A stretch of 64,000 nucleotides of DNA from contig PTFA01000092.1 of assembly GCA_003342895.1 (NCBI GenBank), forward strand, positions 1,685,279 to 1,749,278. Reading direction: 5' to 3'. The translations under genes were made by a program, and so were the position numbers. This document shows positions 36,140 to 47,732 of this stretch, piece after piece. The stretch is from Casuarius casuarius (taxonomy: Eukaryota; Chordata; Aves; Casuariiformes; Casuariidae). The notes under the pieces were generated by a model. It made no database searches, had not been told where the DNA came from, and saw only the letters and a program-made list of their open reading frames with translations. Every line of letters begins with the position of its first letter. The stretch's first letter is position 1.

Positions 36140-36275
36140 TATCTTGGGCCCAGGCCTGGCACTTGACACTTATTTAATTTTGGGCAAATGGCCCCAACCA
36201 CCTGCTGCCTCAGTTTCCCCAGCTGTAAATCCTGTAAAATAACACCATTCCTGAGCTGGCGAGGTTGCATCACTC
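36140..36275 (-). mobile_element. MIR-like SINE relic (CORE-SINE), antisense
   Basis: Read on the plus strand, this carries the reverse complement of the MIR core and 3' region in the expected order: a CCTGGCACTTGACAC stretch, then TTTTGGGCAAAT, then GCCTCAGTTTCCCCAGCTG followed by TAAATCCTGTAAAATAACA. The words TGGGCAA, CCTCAGTTTCC and CTGTAAAAT are hallmarks of MIR (partly shared with the L2 3' end). The copy is diverged and incomplete. MIR copies are ancient and rare in birds. Confidence 0.6.
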
Positions 36276-36930
36276 AGTATTTGGACTGGGACAGGTCACC
36301 TCTCAAAAAGGTGCTCAAGAAAAGCTAGACTTAAGCCCGAAAGCATTACGCAGGAGTAAGGAAATTGCCTGTAAACGTATGCATTTCTGTTTGCAGAGTG
36401 CCTTGAGATCCTCAGATCAAAGGCAATGTGAACGCAGTGTGTTGCTGTTACATCCTTGACCCTGCATGATTTTGCCCCTTTTTTCATAGAGCCTCGTGGC
36501 CTCGTTCTTCCACTTCCCCAACGAAAAGCCATGGCTCACCGTGGTGGCCTTGGCCGAGTAACGCTGCCGGCCTCCGCTCTGCAAAGCACCAGGCCCAGGG
36601 CTCCTGCAGCACCAGGGATGTGCACGCGTTTGTGTCGATTAAAAGGTACTTAAGAGAGTCAGAATCCTTTTTTTTTTTTTTTTTTTTTTAATTAAAAATG
36701 TCAAGATTCAAACTTTACATGGGATTTGTGATGGCTCCAATTCCCAGTTGGCATGTGAGAGGCAGCACCCAGGAGATTCGAGGTTTCCATGACATCATAC
36801 GGTAACTGTGAGCCTATCAGTTAATTAAATACTATATCCATGTATTCTAGTTAATTGATGCTTCCTTTACATGGTTTATTGTGCTGCAAACTGGTATTGC
36901 TTCTGTCTCACTGAGCAAACACAGAGGCAG
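36276..36930. other. Unique non-coding DNA with poly-T and AT-rich block
   Basis: A 22-base poly-T run spans 36668-36689. At 36780-36875 there is TGACATCA followed by two TTAATT cores (GTTAATTAAATAC and AGTTAATTGATG), a homeodomain-type cluster. No gene recognised. Confidence 0.4.
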
Positions 36931-37080
36931 AGGGGATGGGATGCCTCAGCCCGCGGCTGGGGGAGCGGGAGCCGCTGGCACGCCGTGCTGCGGGCTGTGC
37001 CCGGGGCGGCCTCGGGGGGAGCGCGGCACCCTCGGCCCCGCGAGCTTTGCGAGTGAGCCGAGGCCTGGGAGTGAGTCGTG
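36931..37080. promoter_or_regulatory. Small CpG-rich patch
   Basis: CpG-dense core at about 36940-37060 with frequent GCGG and CCGCG words. Frames open on both strands; no domain recognised. Confidence 0.35.
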
Positions 37081-40000
37081 GCAGAGGTGAGCTGAGCTTT
37101 TGCCAGAGTCCGGCTTTGTGAGAGGCTTTGTCGGGCCTGCTTGCACAGGGGAGGATGCACGGAGGAGAGCGCTTTGCATTTCTAGCAGATAAAAATAGTG
37201 TAAGTCAGGAGATCCATGTTGGTTGGGAGCTGATAACAGGACACGCTCTGGCAGCAGGTCTGCGCGCTGACCCCAGCACCACACCAGAGCCCAGCCGCTT
37301 TCCCGGGGTTAAATCCTGCGGGAGCATCACCAGGTGCTGTCGTGGACCAGCCACCTGCAGAAGAGGGCAGGGCGCATCACGGGGACTTGCCGAGGGAGAT
37401 GGACACTGTGCTAAAGGATGTGTCCGGAGTGAGCGTGACCTTGTCCACTGACAGCCTCACTGTTAGAGTGGAAAGCGGATAAAGATTCACAGTTCTCAGG
37501 AAAATGCTACCTGCTTGTCATCAGGGCACGCGTGCCTCTGCTCTTGGCAAGGCTGAGACTCAACTACAGCAGTAAAGAGGAAAGAAAATGTATATGTTTA
37601 ATGGGTTTCAATCCAGACTGTAATTTCAGCAGCCTTTTCCTAGGATCTCGTTTGGCTCGTAGTCTAGGACTGACAGATTTTCTAGTCTCCTGTTCTGACC
37701 TTCTGCTGTGCCGGGTGATTTGTGTGCTGGTGTGTGGGAAGCAAGAGGGATTTGTTTCTCAGTGAACAACACTGAGACCACTTAACTCGCTGAAGATGTA
37801 ACCAAAGCCGGTTTCAGCTCAGGCTCTGGATAGGAAACTCTGGACTCTTCAGCACTCTGCTGTCCCCAAGCTGGTACCAGAGGTCCGAAAATGGGAGATG
37901 CTGTCAGTTCGGCAGTAAGGCCATTCCACTTGGTTAAATGCCCAAGAAAAACCTGTTCCAGAGGTTTGCAAATGAGCATGTTTAAAGAAAATAGTGCCAT
38001 ATGCTGTAGGGACACTGGTTACCTTCTCTGCCTCCCTTTTATCCCATTCTCTCCCCTCCTCTACCTCACCAAATGCATAATTTCTCTTCTAAGAGAAATG
38101 GAGATAGTGTAAGCAAAGAGGCTTTTGGGAAAGAAACGTGTTGGAGATGACCTTGTAGGGTTTCCATGTGTCCTCTTTCTCAGCAGCTTCCAGGCTAAGT
38201 TCTTATTTATTTATTTCCTTCCCAAGTTTACGGTTCTTGCGTGCTTGCAGCTCCGTACTTCCGTCGAGGGGAAGAAACACGAAGGTTGACTTCTCCGCAC
38301 GGGTCGGTTGTCGGTGCTGGCCTGGCCTTGTTCCAGGAGGCAAAGTGGCCCCAGACTGCCGAAATGCACACTGTCGATTAAGCAAGGTTCAGATGGGGGT
38401 GGGTGGCTGAGGGGGGGACGCGCAAATTTGCATGCCATTTCAGTAATACCCCTCCAAATTATCGCCTCGCTGATCCTGCCACCGTGCTAAGTGCTGCCAT
38501 GGTGGTGCACTCTGCAAAATGGTGCTGTCTTCTATTAAAGGCAGGTATTTTTTTCTGTAATTCTCTTTAGTGTTGCCTTTGGAGGCCCCTCTATGTGGCT
38601 CCTTTCACTTCTAATTACTGCACTAGGAGATTACAGTGTGGTGCTGGCGACGGAGAGAGGAAGGGGGAGGAATGGGATGGTGGAGAGGGAAAGATTTCTG
38701 CGGTAATTTGCATTTAAAGCTGGCACTCAGCATTATATCTCCCTGTTCACCCATTGTCTATAAACATTTTAGCTCTTCCTTCTGCCTCATCAGAATGAAT
38801 TAAGCATTTTCATTGCACCACCAGCCTAATTAGAGTCATTTACTATGTTGACACAAAGGGTTTTTTTATGAGCATCTCAGCTTTAATACACTACAGCAAC
38901 ATTGGAAACCTCCGATCAAAAGGTAAATGTTTGGGGGTCAGGGATATTTTTCAACATTCTCCCAAGAATGCAAACAAGCTCCCGGAGAGGTGACGCGCGC
39001 TCGTGGCCCTACCGGGGCGCCGGGAGCCTGCGCCCGGGAAGAGGTGCGCTCGCTCTGCCCGCCGGCTTGCGGTTGCACTTGTTGAGGGGGTTGGACTCGG
39101 TGCAAAGGTGCCCTCATGCTCTGGAAACGCAGAGCAGCACAAAGCGTTTGGGCAAATGGGTGCGATCTGAGGGCAAGGGGGACACATGGGACATGGCTAA
39201 AGAGCAGAGGAGGTGGCACAGTGCGCTGCTGTGGCAGATGGGCTGCTCTGGTCTGAAAAATCTGGGCAAGTTGGGGCGTTCACCAGCTACCAGCTGATGG
39301 AAATGGTCCTGCTTGACTTGGAGTGTCTCTCGGGGCTTCCTTGGACCCGGACTGTCCACCTGGGCACCCTTCAGACTGAGATGTGGGCTGAGATAGTGGG
39401 CAGCCCCTTGCACCCACCCCACCATCTGAACAAGATAACAGGAGATGAAGCCTTTTGATTTTTTTTCAGGCTCCCACCAGGAGCTGCAAGGAAGGTGGTG
39501 TCCTCACTTAAAGCCGGAGGCACTGTTTTTTGCCTGTCCATAGCCTGAACTTCAAATGTTTGTGTTAGCACAGGAGCGTTGCATCACTCCCAGCCAAACC
39601 CAAGAGAGCAGACGCTGGTTTCAAGTTGACTTCAAAGAGTTTCTCTTCCCCTGCTTTCCCAACACGTGTTTTGCTGCTGTCATGTCTCTAAGGCAGGAAA
39701 AGTTCTTTGCCTTTTTTTGCCTGATTTGAGGAGTTCTGAAGCCCCCATCAGCACCTCCTGGAGCGGGTATTTTTCGGGCAGCTCTGGGAAAGTCCTCTTC
39801 TAGCCGTCTGCGGGCAGACCACTCTCAGTAGCTAACTGTGTGTGCAGAAGCTGTGGAGATTTTTAAGATGAAATAGACTCAGTGTTACAGTATATCATCA
39901 TTTCGGAGCGTAGCCATCCATCACAAGCGCAGAGATGTGCAAGGGCATGACACATGCAGGACAACCAAGGAAATCCTTCAGTCCCTGCATTTTTGCTAGC

Positions 40001-40309
40001 CTCGGACTTGTCAGTGACATGTTGGGCTGTCCAGCAGGCCTTGGAGTCAGAGCTGACCTCGTGTCTGCTCTGGTGCGAAGTGTCCCTTCGCGCTCTGTGG
40101 TGGGAAGATGCTGTTTGCCACACGGTAACAGATCCAGATGCCTAACACTGAGAATGCTGCAGAATGCAGAGACCAGGAAAATGTAAAATCCTGTGCGACA
40201 CCTTAATATTTATTCCGAATTAGAAGTGAAGATCTAGGTTATCAGATTGAACGTGGACGCTTTGTGCTGCTGTGGGGTGCGAAAGGTCTGAAACGACCTA
40301 ATGGGATTT
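37081..40309. other. Unique non-coding DNA
   Basis: No gene recognised. A CpG-rich patch lies at about 38985-39075. At 38409-38850 there is a block with two perfect octamers, described separately. A short GGGGGTTGGACTC string near 39089 recalls a CR1 3' end but is too short to call. Confidence 0.45.
38420..38850. promoter_or_regulatory. Octamer-containing AT-rich block, candidate enhancer
   Basis: Two perfect POU octamers (ATTTGCAT at 38426-38433 and 38706-38713) lie 280 bp apart. The second is in GGTAATTTGCATTTAAAG, a joined TAAT/octamer arrangement. The sequence up to 38850 is CpG-poor and unique with several ATTA words. Function is inferred only. Confidence 0.25.
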
Positions 40310-41045
40310 CCAGAATATCGGGATTACCTGAGAGTCATGGCAAGGGTTCACCTAGTCCAGCACCTTCCCTCCAGCAGGTGACTGGCCCCCTGCAAATTTG
40401 TGCACTCCTTTCCCATATTTGCGCTTATTGATGTTTAATGACATCTGCCGTTTTATCACCCTGTAGTCAGGTATAGCGAGATCCTTTAGAAATTGTGTAA
40501 CAGCACATTTTAAATGTGACTGTTCTCAAGTAACTTGACATCAGCTGCAAACTTTATCTTGCTATTCGTGACCTTTTCCAGGCCATTTTTGAGCAAGGTA
40601 AGCCCAAAGATGTTCCTTGGGACAATCTACTGGGAACTTCACCCGCTGAAAAGGGACTGTTTCTTCTCATCTTTGCTTTCCTGAGTTGCAACCAATTATT
40701 AACCTAGAAGAGGACGTTTTATGCCACAATACTTTTCTTTAAGAGCTCCTGGAGAGGGAAGGGACCAGAAGCTTTCCAGAGATCTGAGTGCTGTGTCACG
40801 ACAGTGCCATCCTTGTGTCGGGTGAATTAGTCACACCTCGCAAATTTATTGCAGATCTCTGAAGATTTGTGCACGTATACATAATTGCAAATATGTTTTT
40901 GCTAGCTACATCAGTCATATTTAGCAGTCTGTAGTCCTTGGGATCAAATTTGGAGCCTTTTTAAAAATTGCTGTGACGTTCCACACCTTTGTCGGGGCTG
41001 GTTTCTTCCCGGTTTCCTTCTCTAAAGCTGTACTTGCCCAAGGCA
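40310..41045 (-). mobile_element. Decayed CR1/L3-type LINE fragment (RT region to 3' end)
   Basis: On the plus strand it shows, in order, reverse-complement landmarks of a CR1/L3 element: CACCTAGTCCAGCACC (3' UTR), GCGAGATCCTTTAGAAATTG, CATCAGCTGCAAACTTTATC (antisense of the reverse-transcriptase segment coding for a K-F-A-D-D-type motif), GACCTTTTCCAGGCCATTTT, CCTTGGGACAATCTACTGGG, and GGAGCCTTTTTAAAAATTGC (antisense of the P-x-F-K-K-G segment). The element therefore runs on the minus strand, its 5' end truncated near 41045 and its 3' end near 40310. Many substitutions and stops make it non-functional. Family-level identification is confident; the subfamily is not resolved. Confidence 0.85.
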
Positions 41046-42320
41046 AGGAGGCCATGCTGGTGGTAAAGCTGCCTGGATGTACGCAGCAATCTTTGTAGCA
41101 GGCTTGATCCTCAAAGTTTCGAACAGGCGATGTCCCCGGGTGATCTGGTTGCTCGGGTTTCTAGCAGGCATCGGTGCCGCTGCTGTGAGGGGTTCTGAGC
41201 TTTACCAGAAATTCTGCAGATTCAGGAAGTTGCTTGTTGCCTTTTTGAGAAATGAAAGAAATGGTTCATAAACCACGCTTGTGGCAAAAATAGCATGCAT
41301 TGAAATGTTAGTTTTACTATTGAAATTTCTTAATGACAAACAGTTTTTCAAAATTACTTTGAAATACTCTTTTCTTTCTGAACTAATTTTAACTGGGGAT
41401 ATTTCTCTCTGGATAGAGGTGCAATCAGAAATTGCTCTTACAGGAACCTCCTAGGTTTCTTTCAGTGGAAGGTAGTGACAATTTTGGGAGTCCCATAATA
41501 CTTTGCCCTTCTCTTTAAAGGCCTCATCTTACATCAAGTGAGTAAACCAGTATCCCAGCTTTTGTTTTAAAATGATTAAATCTACTCTTCACAGATGTGG
41601 AGAAAAGCTTCAAAGTATGAATCCTGTGAATGCTGCAAATCCTATTTTGGAAGGTTGATTAAAAATATATATTTTTTTAACATCCTGATTTCCTTCCATT
41701 TCTGTGGCCTGGTGAGGACGTGACTTCTGATTGCTCGTGGTAGTGACGTTGTGTGCAGTGTTTCTGGTGAGGACGTGACTTCTGATTGCTCGTGGTAGTG
41801 ACGTTGTGTGCAGTGTTTCTGCTTGAGATGCTTTTCAGTAAGAGATTTGAGACCCAGGGAAACAGCCCCAGCTGCAGGTTTCTGAGCTTGAGTGTGTGGG
41901 GGAGCAGGGATGAGCTTTGGCTAGAGCTAAAACCTAACAATCCAAAGACTAGATTATTTTTAAAAGCATTTTGTGGGGGGCGGGAGGAGGTGGAGATGAA
42001 CTGTTTTCCCCTTACATTATTACACTAAAGCTTTTTTGTGCTGCAGCGGATAAAATACAGCTCACTCCAGGCCACTTTACAGATTACAAAGTCTTAAGTA
42101 ATCCATTTTTTAAATATGTGGGACAAACGTGGCCAAATGTTGTGCCTACACTTGTACACACTCCTGTTCATCAATCATTTATAAGAAGAAAATAACTAAG
42201 TTCACCTGTGTTGAAACAGATCTTAGGTGAAGAGGTTTACTCTTAAATCTTTAATTTCTTTTAAAGTACTTTCAATCTTATGTAAAGGATGAAATGAAGA
42301 TGGGAATTGCGTGTTGGATG
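41046..42320. other. Unique non-coding DNA
   Basis: Apart from the 55-bp duplication at 41709, no gene or transposon is recognised. A G-rich word GTGGGGGGCGGG lies near 41972. Confidence 0.45.
41709..41818. repeat. Exact 55-bp tandem duplication (2 copies)
   Basis: Copies at 41709-41763 and 41764-41818 are identical, each beginning CTGGTGAGGACGTGACTTCT and ending TGTGCAGTGTTT. The match runs three bases into the sequence after copy 2. No gene overlaps it. The absence of any difference suggests a recent event. Confidence 0.97.
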
Positions 42321-42339
42321 ACCCGTTGCCTCCGTGTTT

Positions 42340-42530
42340 CAGCCGCTGAGGCTGGCCCCGGATGAGTAAGCCGCGCGAGATGGAGCTGGGTGAAGCGGAG
42401 CCGTGCAAAGCCGGCGAGCCCAGCCTGGCGCTGCAGCATCCGGCGGCAGCGGGGCCCCCACGGCCCGGGCTGCGGAGGAGCTCCGTCCGTTGGGCGCCCC
42501 GGCCGAGGGACCGATGTCTGTAGCTGAAGT
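42340..42530. promoter_or_regulatory. Small CpG-rich patch
   Basis: CpG-enriched sequence with GCGGAGCCGTGC and CCGGCGGCAGCGG words. No coding exon recognised. Confidence 0.3.
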
Positions 42531-44040
42531 GCCTCCACCCTGGAGAGTCAAGACAGACCGCATGTTCCCCAAATACTTATTTAGGGTTGACCAACCCATT
42601 GACTACCGGAGCCGTGCACGAGGTCGGAGTGCCGCTCGGCAGGGAGGGTGTCACGGTGTCAGGCAGCGCCGGTTGGGTCGAGGCTCCAAGGAGAAGAGCC
42701 GCTGTTTTGACAAGAAGCCTTCCTAGCCCAGATCCTGCCCGTTTGGCGTTTGGATCCAGCCCTGGCGCTGCAGAGGGAGGGAGGCAATCTCCACTCCCTA
42801 ATACATTGTTTTTTTCTTTACATGAACAAATATTAATCCGGTTCTTGCATGCAGGATCGCCAGCTTGCCCGTGTTGCTGGTCGTACGCTGCAGCTGCAGG
42901 CTCTGAAGCGAGATCCAGGCAGGGGAACAGCTTTAATAGTGAAGGTTCCTTAATTAATTGTTGTCACAAGCACGGTTCATACCAGGCGAAGTCACAGGAG
43001 ATTTCTGGATATCGCTGCTTTTAGAGCAGCACCTTGTTCTGTGGTGTGCGAGGATGAGTCTGGCTGCGAGCTGTGGTTCCCTCCCTGCCGCTCGCTGCGT
43101 AATGTGGGTATTACGTTGCAGGGCTCCATGATAGCAGCCAGCCTCTCTTACTCCGTCTAAATATAATGCGTACCAGCTTTGAATTACGAGCAGGGGGAGA
43201 GAAACTTAACTCTCAGCTTTCTGGACTTTTAAGGAGCTTATTTGTCCCCCACGCGCCCTTCCATTTGAAAGCACTCCTAAACGGTGTCTGCACAGCCGGC
43301 CTGGGCGGCCTTGGTTTCTTGCTGGCGTTAGTGATTCTGCATGTGAAAGTATTCATTTTCGTAGCTGCAGGTGCTTTTATCTTCAGGAAGGGGAAGCAAA
43401 ACCTCGTAATTTTTGTGGATCTTCATGCTGGTAGATCTAGATGAGTCCTTGCTCTGCACCTTTCCATCCTGCTTAGGCTCAGGCTGCTGCCGTGCCCGTG
43501 GCCCACGGTATCGGGATGCTCTCCGTGCTCCCGCGTGCCCACCTGTGTCGCTGGGTCGGTACACATAAGCCTGCTGCGAGCTCCTTCTCTTCTGGGAAAT
43601 TAAATACTGATCTCTGTAATCCTGTCAGGCCTGGAGAAAGCCGGATGCTTCCCCTGAACTCCTCAAACCAGCAGCTCCGCGCTGCCGCGGTTACGTCCCG
43701 GCGCTCCGAGTCCTTGGGCTGAGCTGCAGCCGGCACAGGCGGTTCCCGCACCGCGGGATGGTCTAGAAGGAAAACTAGATCTCCTAAACGTATCCCTGGG
43801 ATCACCAGTGCCTCCAGGCGCTGCCGGCTACATCCGCATCCAGTAGTTATTGTACAGATTACAAGAAACGGGAATGTTGCTTAAAACTGCACGTTTCCTG
43901 GCCTCTCCGCGTTCGGTGCAGCGGGAGGCTGGTGGGATGCCCGGGGCCGTCCTGCCCCCCGGGAAGCTCCTGCCGAGCCAGAACGGCGACGAGGGTGACA
44001 AAATTGTTGCTAAAGTTTCTGAGAAAAAGCACCGAGTGAG
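42531..44040. other. Unique non-coding DNA
   Basis: No gene, RNA gene or transposon recognised. Scattered CpGs around 43640-43720 and 43900-43990 lead into the next CpG island. Confidence 0.45.
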
Positions 44041-44064
44041 ATTTGAGCATTAATATAGTCCCTA

Positions 44065-44660
44065 GTGCTGGAAAAGGGGTTTGGGGCTGCGCCGGCTGCT
44101 GCCCGCATGGTCGGAGGGCGGCGAGGGGCCGGGAGCTGCAGCCCCCCGCGGCCGAGGGACCCGCCGGGGAGGGGAAGGTGTCGGAGGGGGAATATTGGAT
44201 GGGAAAATAGAGCAGAGTGGGCAGATTGGAAAGCGACAGATTGTGAAAGCGGGGGAGAGAGAGAGAGAGAGGGGAAAAGCGATGCTATTAGCTCTGCTGT
44301 GCGCGCGCGGAGGGAGGACGGGGCGCGCAGCAGACGCCGCAGGGCGTTGGAGCAGTCGCGGCAGCGTGCGTTAGATAACCCCGTCGCCGCGAGCTCTGTG
44401 AACGCGGCTGTTTTAATCCCAGGCACATCATGCTTTAATCCCAAATGCAGGAAGGTTTGGGGGGCGGGGGGGTGTTTTTAAAGAGCGGGTGCAAGGAAAG
44501 TCGGGGAGCCCTTTTGCTCTGCTGGGCGGAGGGCTTGACCGGCTGCCGGCCCGCGGGGATTTATTCCCCGCTCGCTTCTGCCTGCGGAAACGGCTCCTGC
44601 CTGGGCAGAGGCGTGTGGAGCCGGGGGGGTCGGGGGGAACGGCCTCCTGCAAAATACACT
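44065..44660. promoter_or_regulatory. CpG island with GA microsatellite and G-rich runs
   Basis: Many CpGs (for example GTGCGCGCGCGG near 44300 and GTCGCCGCGAGC near 44384), a (GA)n run at 44255-44271, and G-runs GGGGGGCGGGGGGG (about 44460-44475) and GGGGGGGTCGGGGGG (about 44623-44637) that fit G-quadruplex patterns. Frames of up to 144 codons are compositional. A promoter role is plausible, but no exon structure is identified. Confidence 0.55.
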
Positions 44661-46975
44661 GCTTCGGAAGCAGATTAAGGAGCCCCGAACCCTCCTCCCA
44701 AACTGCTGAAAACCAGACTGAAAGGGTCTGAATTAAGCAGACGCAACGTGAGAACCATTGAAATAGGACCCAACTCTGTATCGACACCATCAGCCTTGAT
44801 TTACCCCAGCGTGTGGGAATAAAAATTCATGGAGATGTGATGAAAGGCTGGGAGCATCCGGTGGGGATCTGGGGACTTAACCCTGAATTCCCTGCTCCCG
44901 CGGCGGGTTCGCGGTCGGAGCGCGCTGCGGTGTGCACGCGCTGCGCTTGCGCTCGCGTGGTTTTCTTAATAGCTCTGCGGAATTTGTCCTATATCTTAGA
45001 GCCAGGAAAGACGTTGTTTACTGTCGCTTATCCGCCGCGTGTGCGCGTGCATATGGGCATGCACACACACACGCCTTTGGGGCTGTTTTATCTCGGTATC
45101 GATCGCAATACAAGTACAATAATTTTGCAGATCTTACTCTGGTAGGTTGTGGGGTTATTTTTGAGCTAAAATGCTGTTTGCAACCCGGGCATTCAGATTT
45201 TACCTAGAACAACTTTTTTTTAAATTTCCTTCTATGTAGAAAAGAATTTGGTTCTTGGGGGATGGAGACTAAGCCCCGAGGCAGGTGCCGGGCAAACTTG
45301 CTCCGTATGGATTTGTTAATGCGTCTTAATCCCGACCTGCGCCACCCTGCCCTGCTAATGCGGCGGCCTCTTGTGCCCGGGACGTGCGGAGGCTGCGGAG
45401 CTGCGTGGCACCGCGGCGGGGTTTTTGTCTCCCCTCTTTTTGCCAACCAGAGGCAAACCTCGGCGAGGTCACCGGCGACGTTGCAGTTGTGACCCAATTA
45501 AATTTGAATCCAATTCTCTAAATTTTTTCCTGTAAGAATGAAATTATTCTGGTTTTGTTTGCCTGTGTATATGTCTGCATGTTAAACTGTGACGAGATTT
45601 CCATTGCGCAGAGGTGAAAATGCATTATTTAAAAAAAAAAAAAGAACAAAAAACCCCAGTATATTTTGTTGATTTAATGAGGCAGCTTAACACATTCCTC
45701 TTCCATTTCTTTTGTGATTCTTTTAGTTTATAAATAGATAATTATTTGTTGTGGCTTTCTTCAGATTTGGGTAAATTAAACGTGTGCCCTGTGGAGCTCA
45801 GTGCTGCTATGCAGATTTTTGATTTCGACAGCAGAAATGCAAAGCCCTGAAAAGAAGGCGGCATCTTGGCGACCTGGGACCGCGTGTGCCAAATCGCCCC
45901 TGTAATTTCCTCCTTCCCTCCGCGTTTCCCCCGTGCGGGCTGCAGCCCCAATGGCTTGTAGAAGCCTGACAGGTGTTAAATATTTGGTTGCAAATGAAAA
46001 GATTAAAAGTTGGGATAATAGCATTAATATAGCAATGCGTTACGCACACTGAGTTTGCAGAGAAATTGCTCGTAGTGCTCCCGTCCAACTTCCATGTGGA
46101 AACACAGCTCCTCGCTTCCCCGTTTCAGTGCCATGCTGGCAAAGCCACTAGCTGCTCTTGCAGCTATATATGCATGTCAACACGCACGTATATTATGTGC
46201 ATCATTTAGCAAAATAATAGAGAAACCTATGTGTCTATGGAGTTTATATAACGGGAATTGGTTGTTTCCTTTTTAGCTTGAAGCTAAAAATATTGCAAAC
46301 TCTCCAGTGCGGTTATGCTGGGGCTCGTTTCAGTCCTCTTCCCTTAGTACTTTTTTCCTCTCTAATTTGGGGGGTTCAAGTTCTTTTCCTCCACCCCAGT
46401 TTAACCAGTGTATGTGTGGGCTGCCAGACAATTTTTTGCTTGGAAGAGACCAGGAGAAGCGCTGCAAGTTTGCAGGCAGCCGAGCTGCGTGTGCTGGGTC
46501 GGAAGCTGGTACTGTCCCTGCCCGTTTCTGCTCCTTTTTACCTCCATGGCTGACAAAGATGCGAGTCCAAGCGCTGGGTGGTTGTGTTCGGGTTTTCACC
46601 ACTATCCATCAGTGGTATTAGTTACCTCTATTAATAACTGCCCCCAGGGGATTCATAACTGTGTCATACAAGTACATCTTTCTGTGAAGCAGTTGCATTT
46701 ACAATGCCGGAGCCTGGGAGAGAGTCTGCAAAATAAGCCAAAGAACGTGATGGAAATGAATGCATTTTCCCAGGTTTTGTTGTGAGGGCATTCACAAATG
46801 TTGATTTTTGGCCAATAATTTTTCATTTATTTTTAATTTAATCACATGCTTTAGCGTTTGCGGGCACATTCTGAAAAATGATCTGTATGAAATATGCAGT
46901 TCTCCGCACTGGCGTGTCACATTGCTCGTGCACTGGGAGAAAGGCATCTCTCCAAATTGAAAACCCTCTTTAACG
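44661..46975. other. Unique non-coding DNA
   Basis: A small CpG-rich stretch at 45280-45480; a poly-A run of 13 at 45631-45643; AT-rich unique sequence at 45480-46060. No gene or transposon recognised. Confidence 0.45.
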
Positions 46976-47484
46976 AAGCGTTGTTTTATTCCGGGATCCC
47001 TTTCGGTCTCCCGGGGCGCTCGGGCCGAGCCTGTCCGAGGGACCGCCGCTCCGGGGAGCGGGGCGATGCCGCGGCCCCGGCAGCCCCCGGCGCTGCCAGA
47101 CAAAGGGCTCCGGGGCCGGGGATCCTGCTGCGGAGCTGGAAGGCGGCGTTAGGGCTTCGCTGTCTGTGTTGGCTTAAATCACGCACGAGCGTTAAAACCC
47201 TGATGGAAATCTGTGACCTTCTAGCTTACCTACGGCTGGAGTTGGGAGACGGTGACCCTAGAAGAGCGTGATTTACTGGTGAAATAAAATAAGCCATAAA
47301 ATCCGCCTGGGATGTGTTATTGTCAGTAAAAAAGCATAAAGGAAAAAAAAACCCCTAAACCGTAATTGCACAAGAAAATACGGAGAAGGAAAGAGGGAGA
47401 TGAAGGGGAGAACAAGAGCATCCCCAGTGGCAAAATGGTTAAAAGAGAAGAATAAAATCCAGTAAAAATCAAGCAGTCAAGTAG

Positions 47485-47548
47485 TTAATTGACTTTGCTT
47501 TAATCAGCCCAATGAATATTCATTAGTGTGCTGGTCCTAATCACGGGG
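47485..47548. promoter_or_regulatory. Homeodomain/POU cluster beside the CpG island, with palindromic site
   Basis: Within 64 bp there are GTTAATTGAC, CTTTAATCAG, the perfect 14-bp palindrome AATGAATATTCATT (47511-47524) and CCTAATCAC. ATGAATATTCAT is a variant of the MORE-type POU dimer element and contains the motif commonly reported for Brn2/POU3F2 (ATGAATATTC). CCAAT at 47509 overlaps its left edge. Confidence 0.4.
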
Positions 47549-47700
47549 GCCATGTTGTCCGCATTTAGCAAGCGCGCGCTCAGCATCATGCATGCCTCAA
47601 CAGCTTCCCTTCCTGGCGGCGCCGGCAGTAAATTTAGCGGCTCGGTGCTGGCCCCGGCGTGCGCGCGCGCTCATTGGCCCCGCCGCGCTGCTCCGAAATG

Positions 47701-47732
47701 CCATAGCAACCCCTGGCTCGTTGCCTGGCAAC
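47701..47732. promoter_or_regulatory. Paired RFX X-box motifs
   Basis: GTTGCC-T-GGCAAC at 47720-47732 fits the X-box consensus perfectly. CCATAGCAAC at 47701-47710 matches the 3' half and spacer of a second X-box. X-boxes in proximal CpG promoters are typical of RFX-regulated, often ciliary, genes. Here the target gene is unknown. Confidence 0.5.

Noticed and set aside
36668..36689. Poly-T tract (and the poly-A at 20658-20679) considered as tails of retroposed copies.
   Set aside because: No retroposed body, gene similarity or target-site duplication is visible next to either tract.
39080..39120. GGGGGTTGGACTC string resembling a CR1 3' end.
   Set aside because: The match is about 13 bases and the diagnostic ATTCTATGA-type tail is missing; too short to call.
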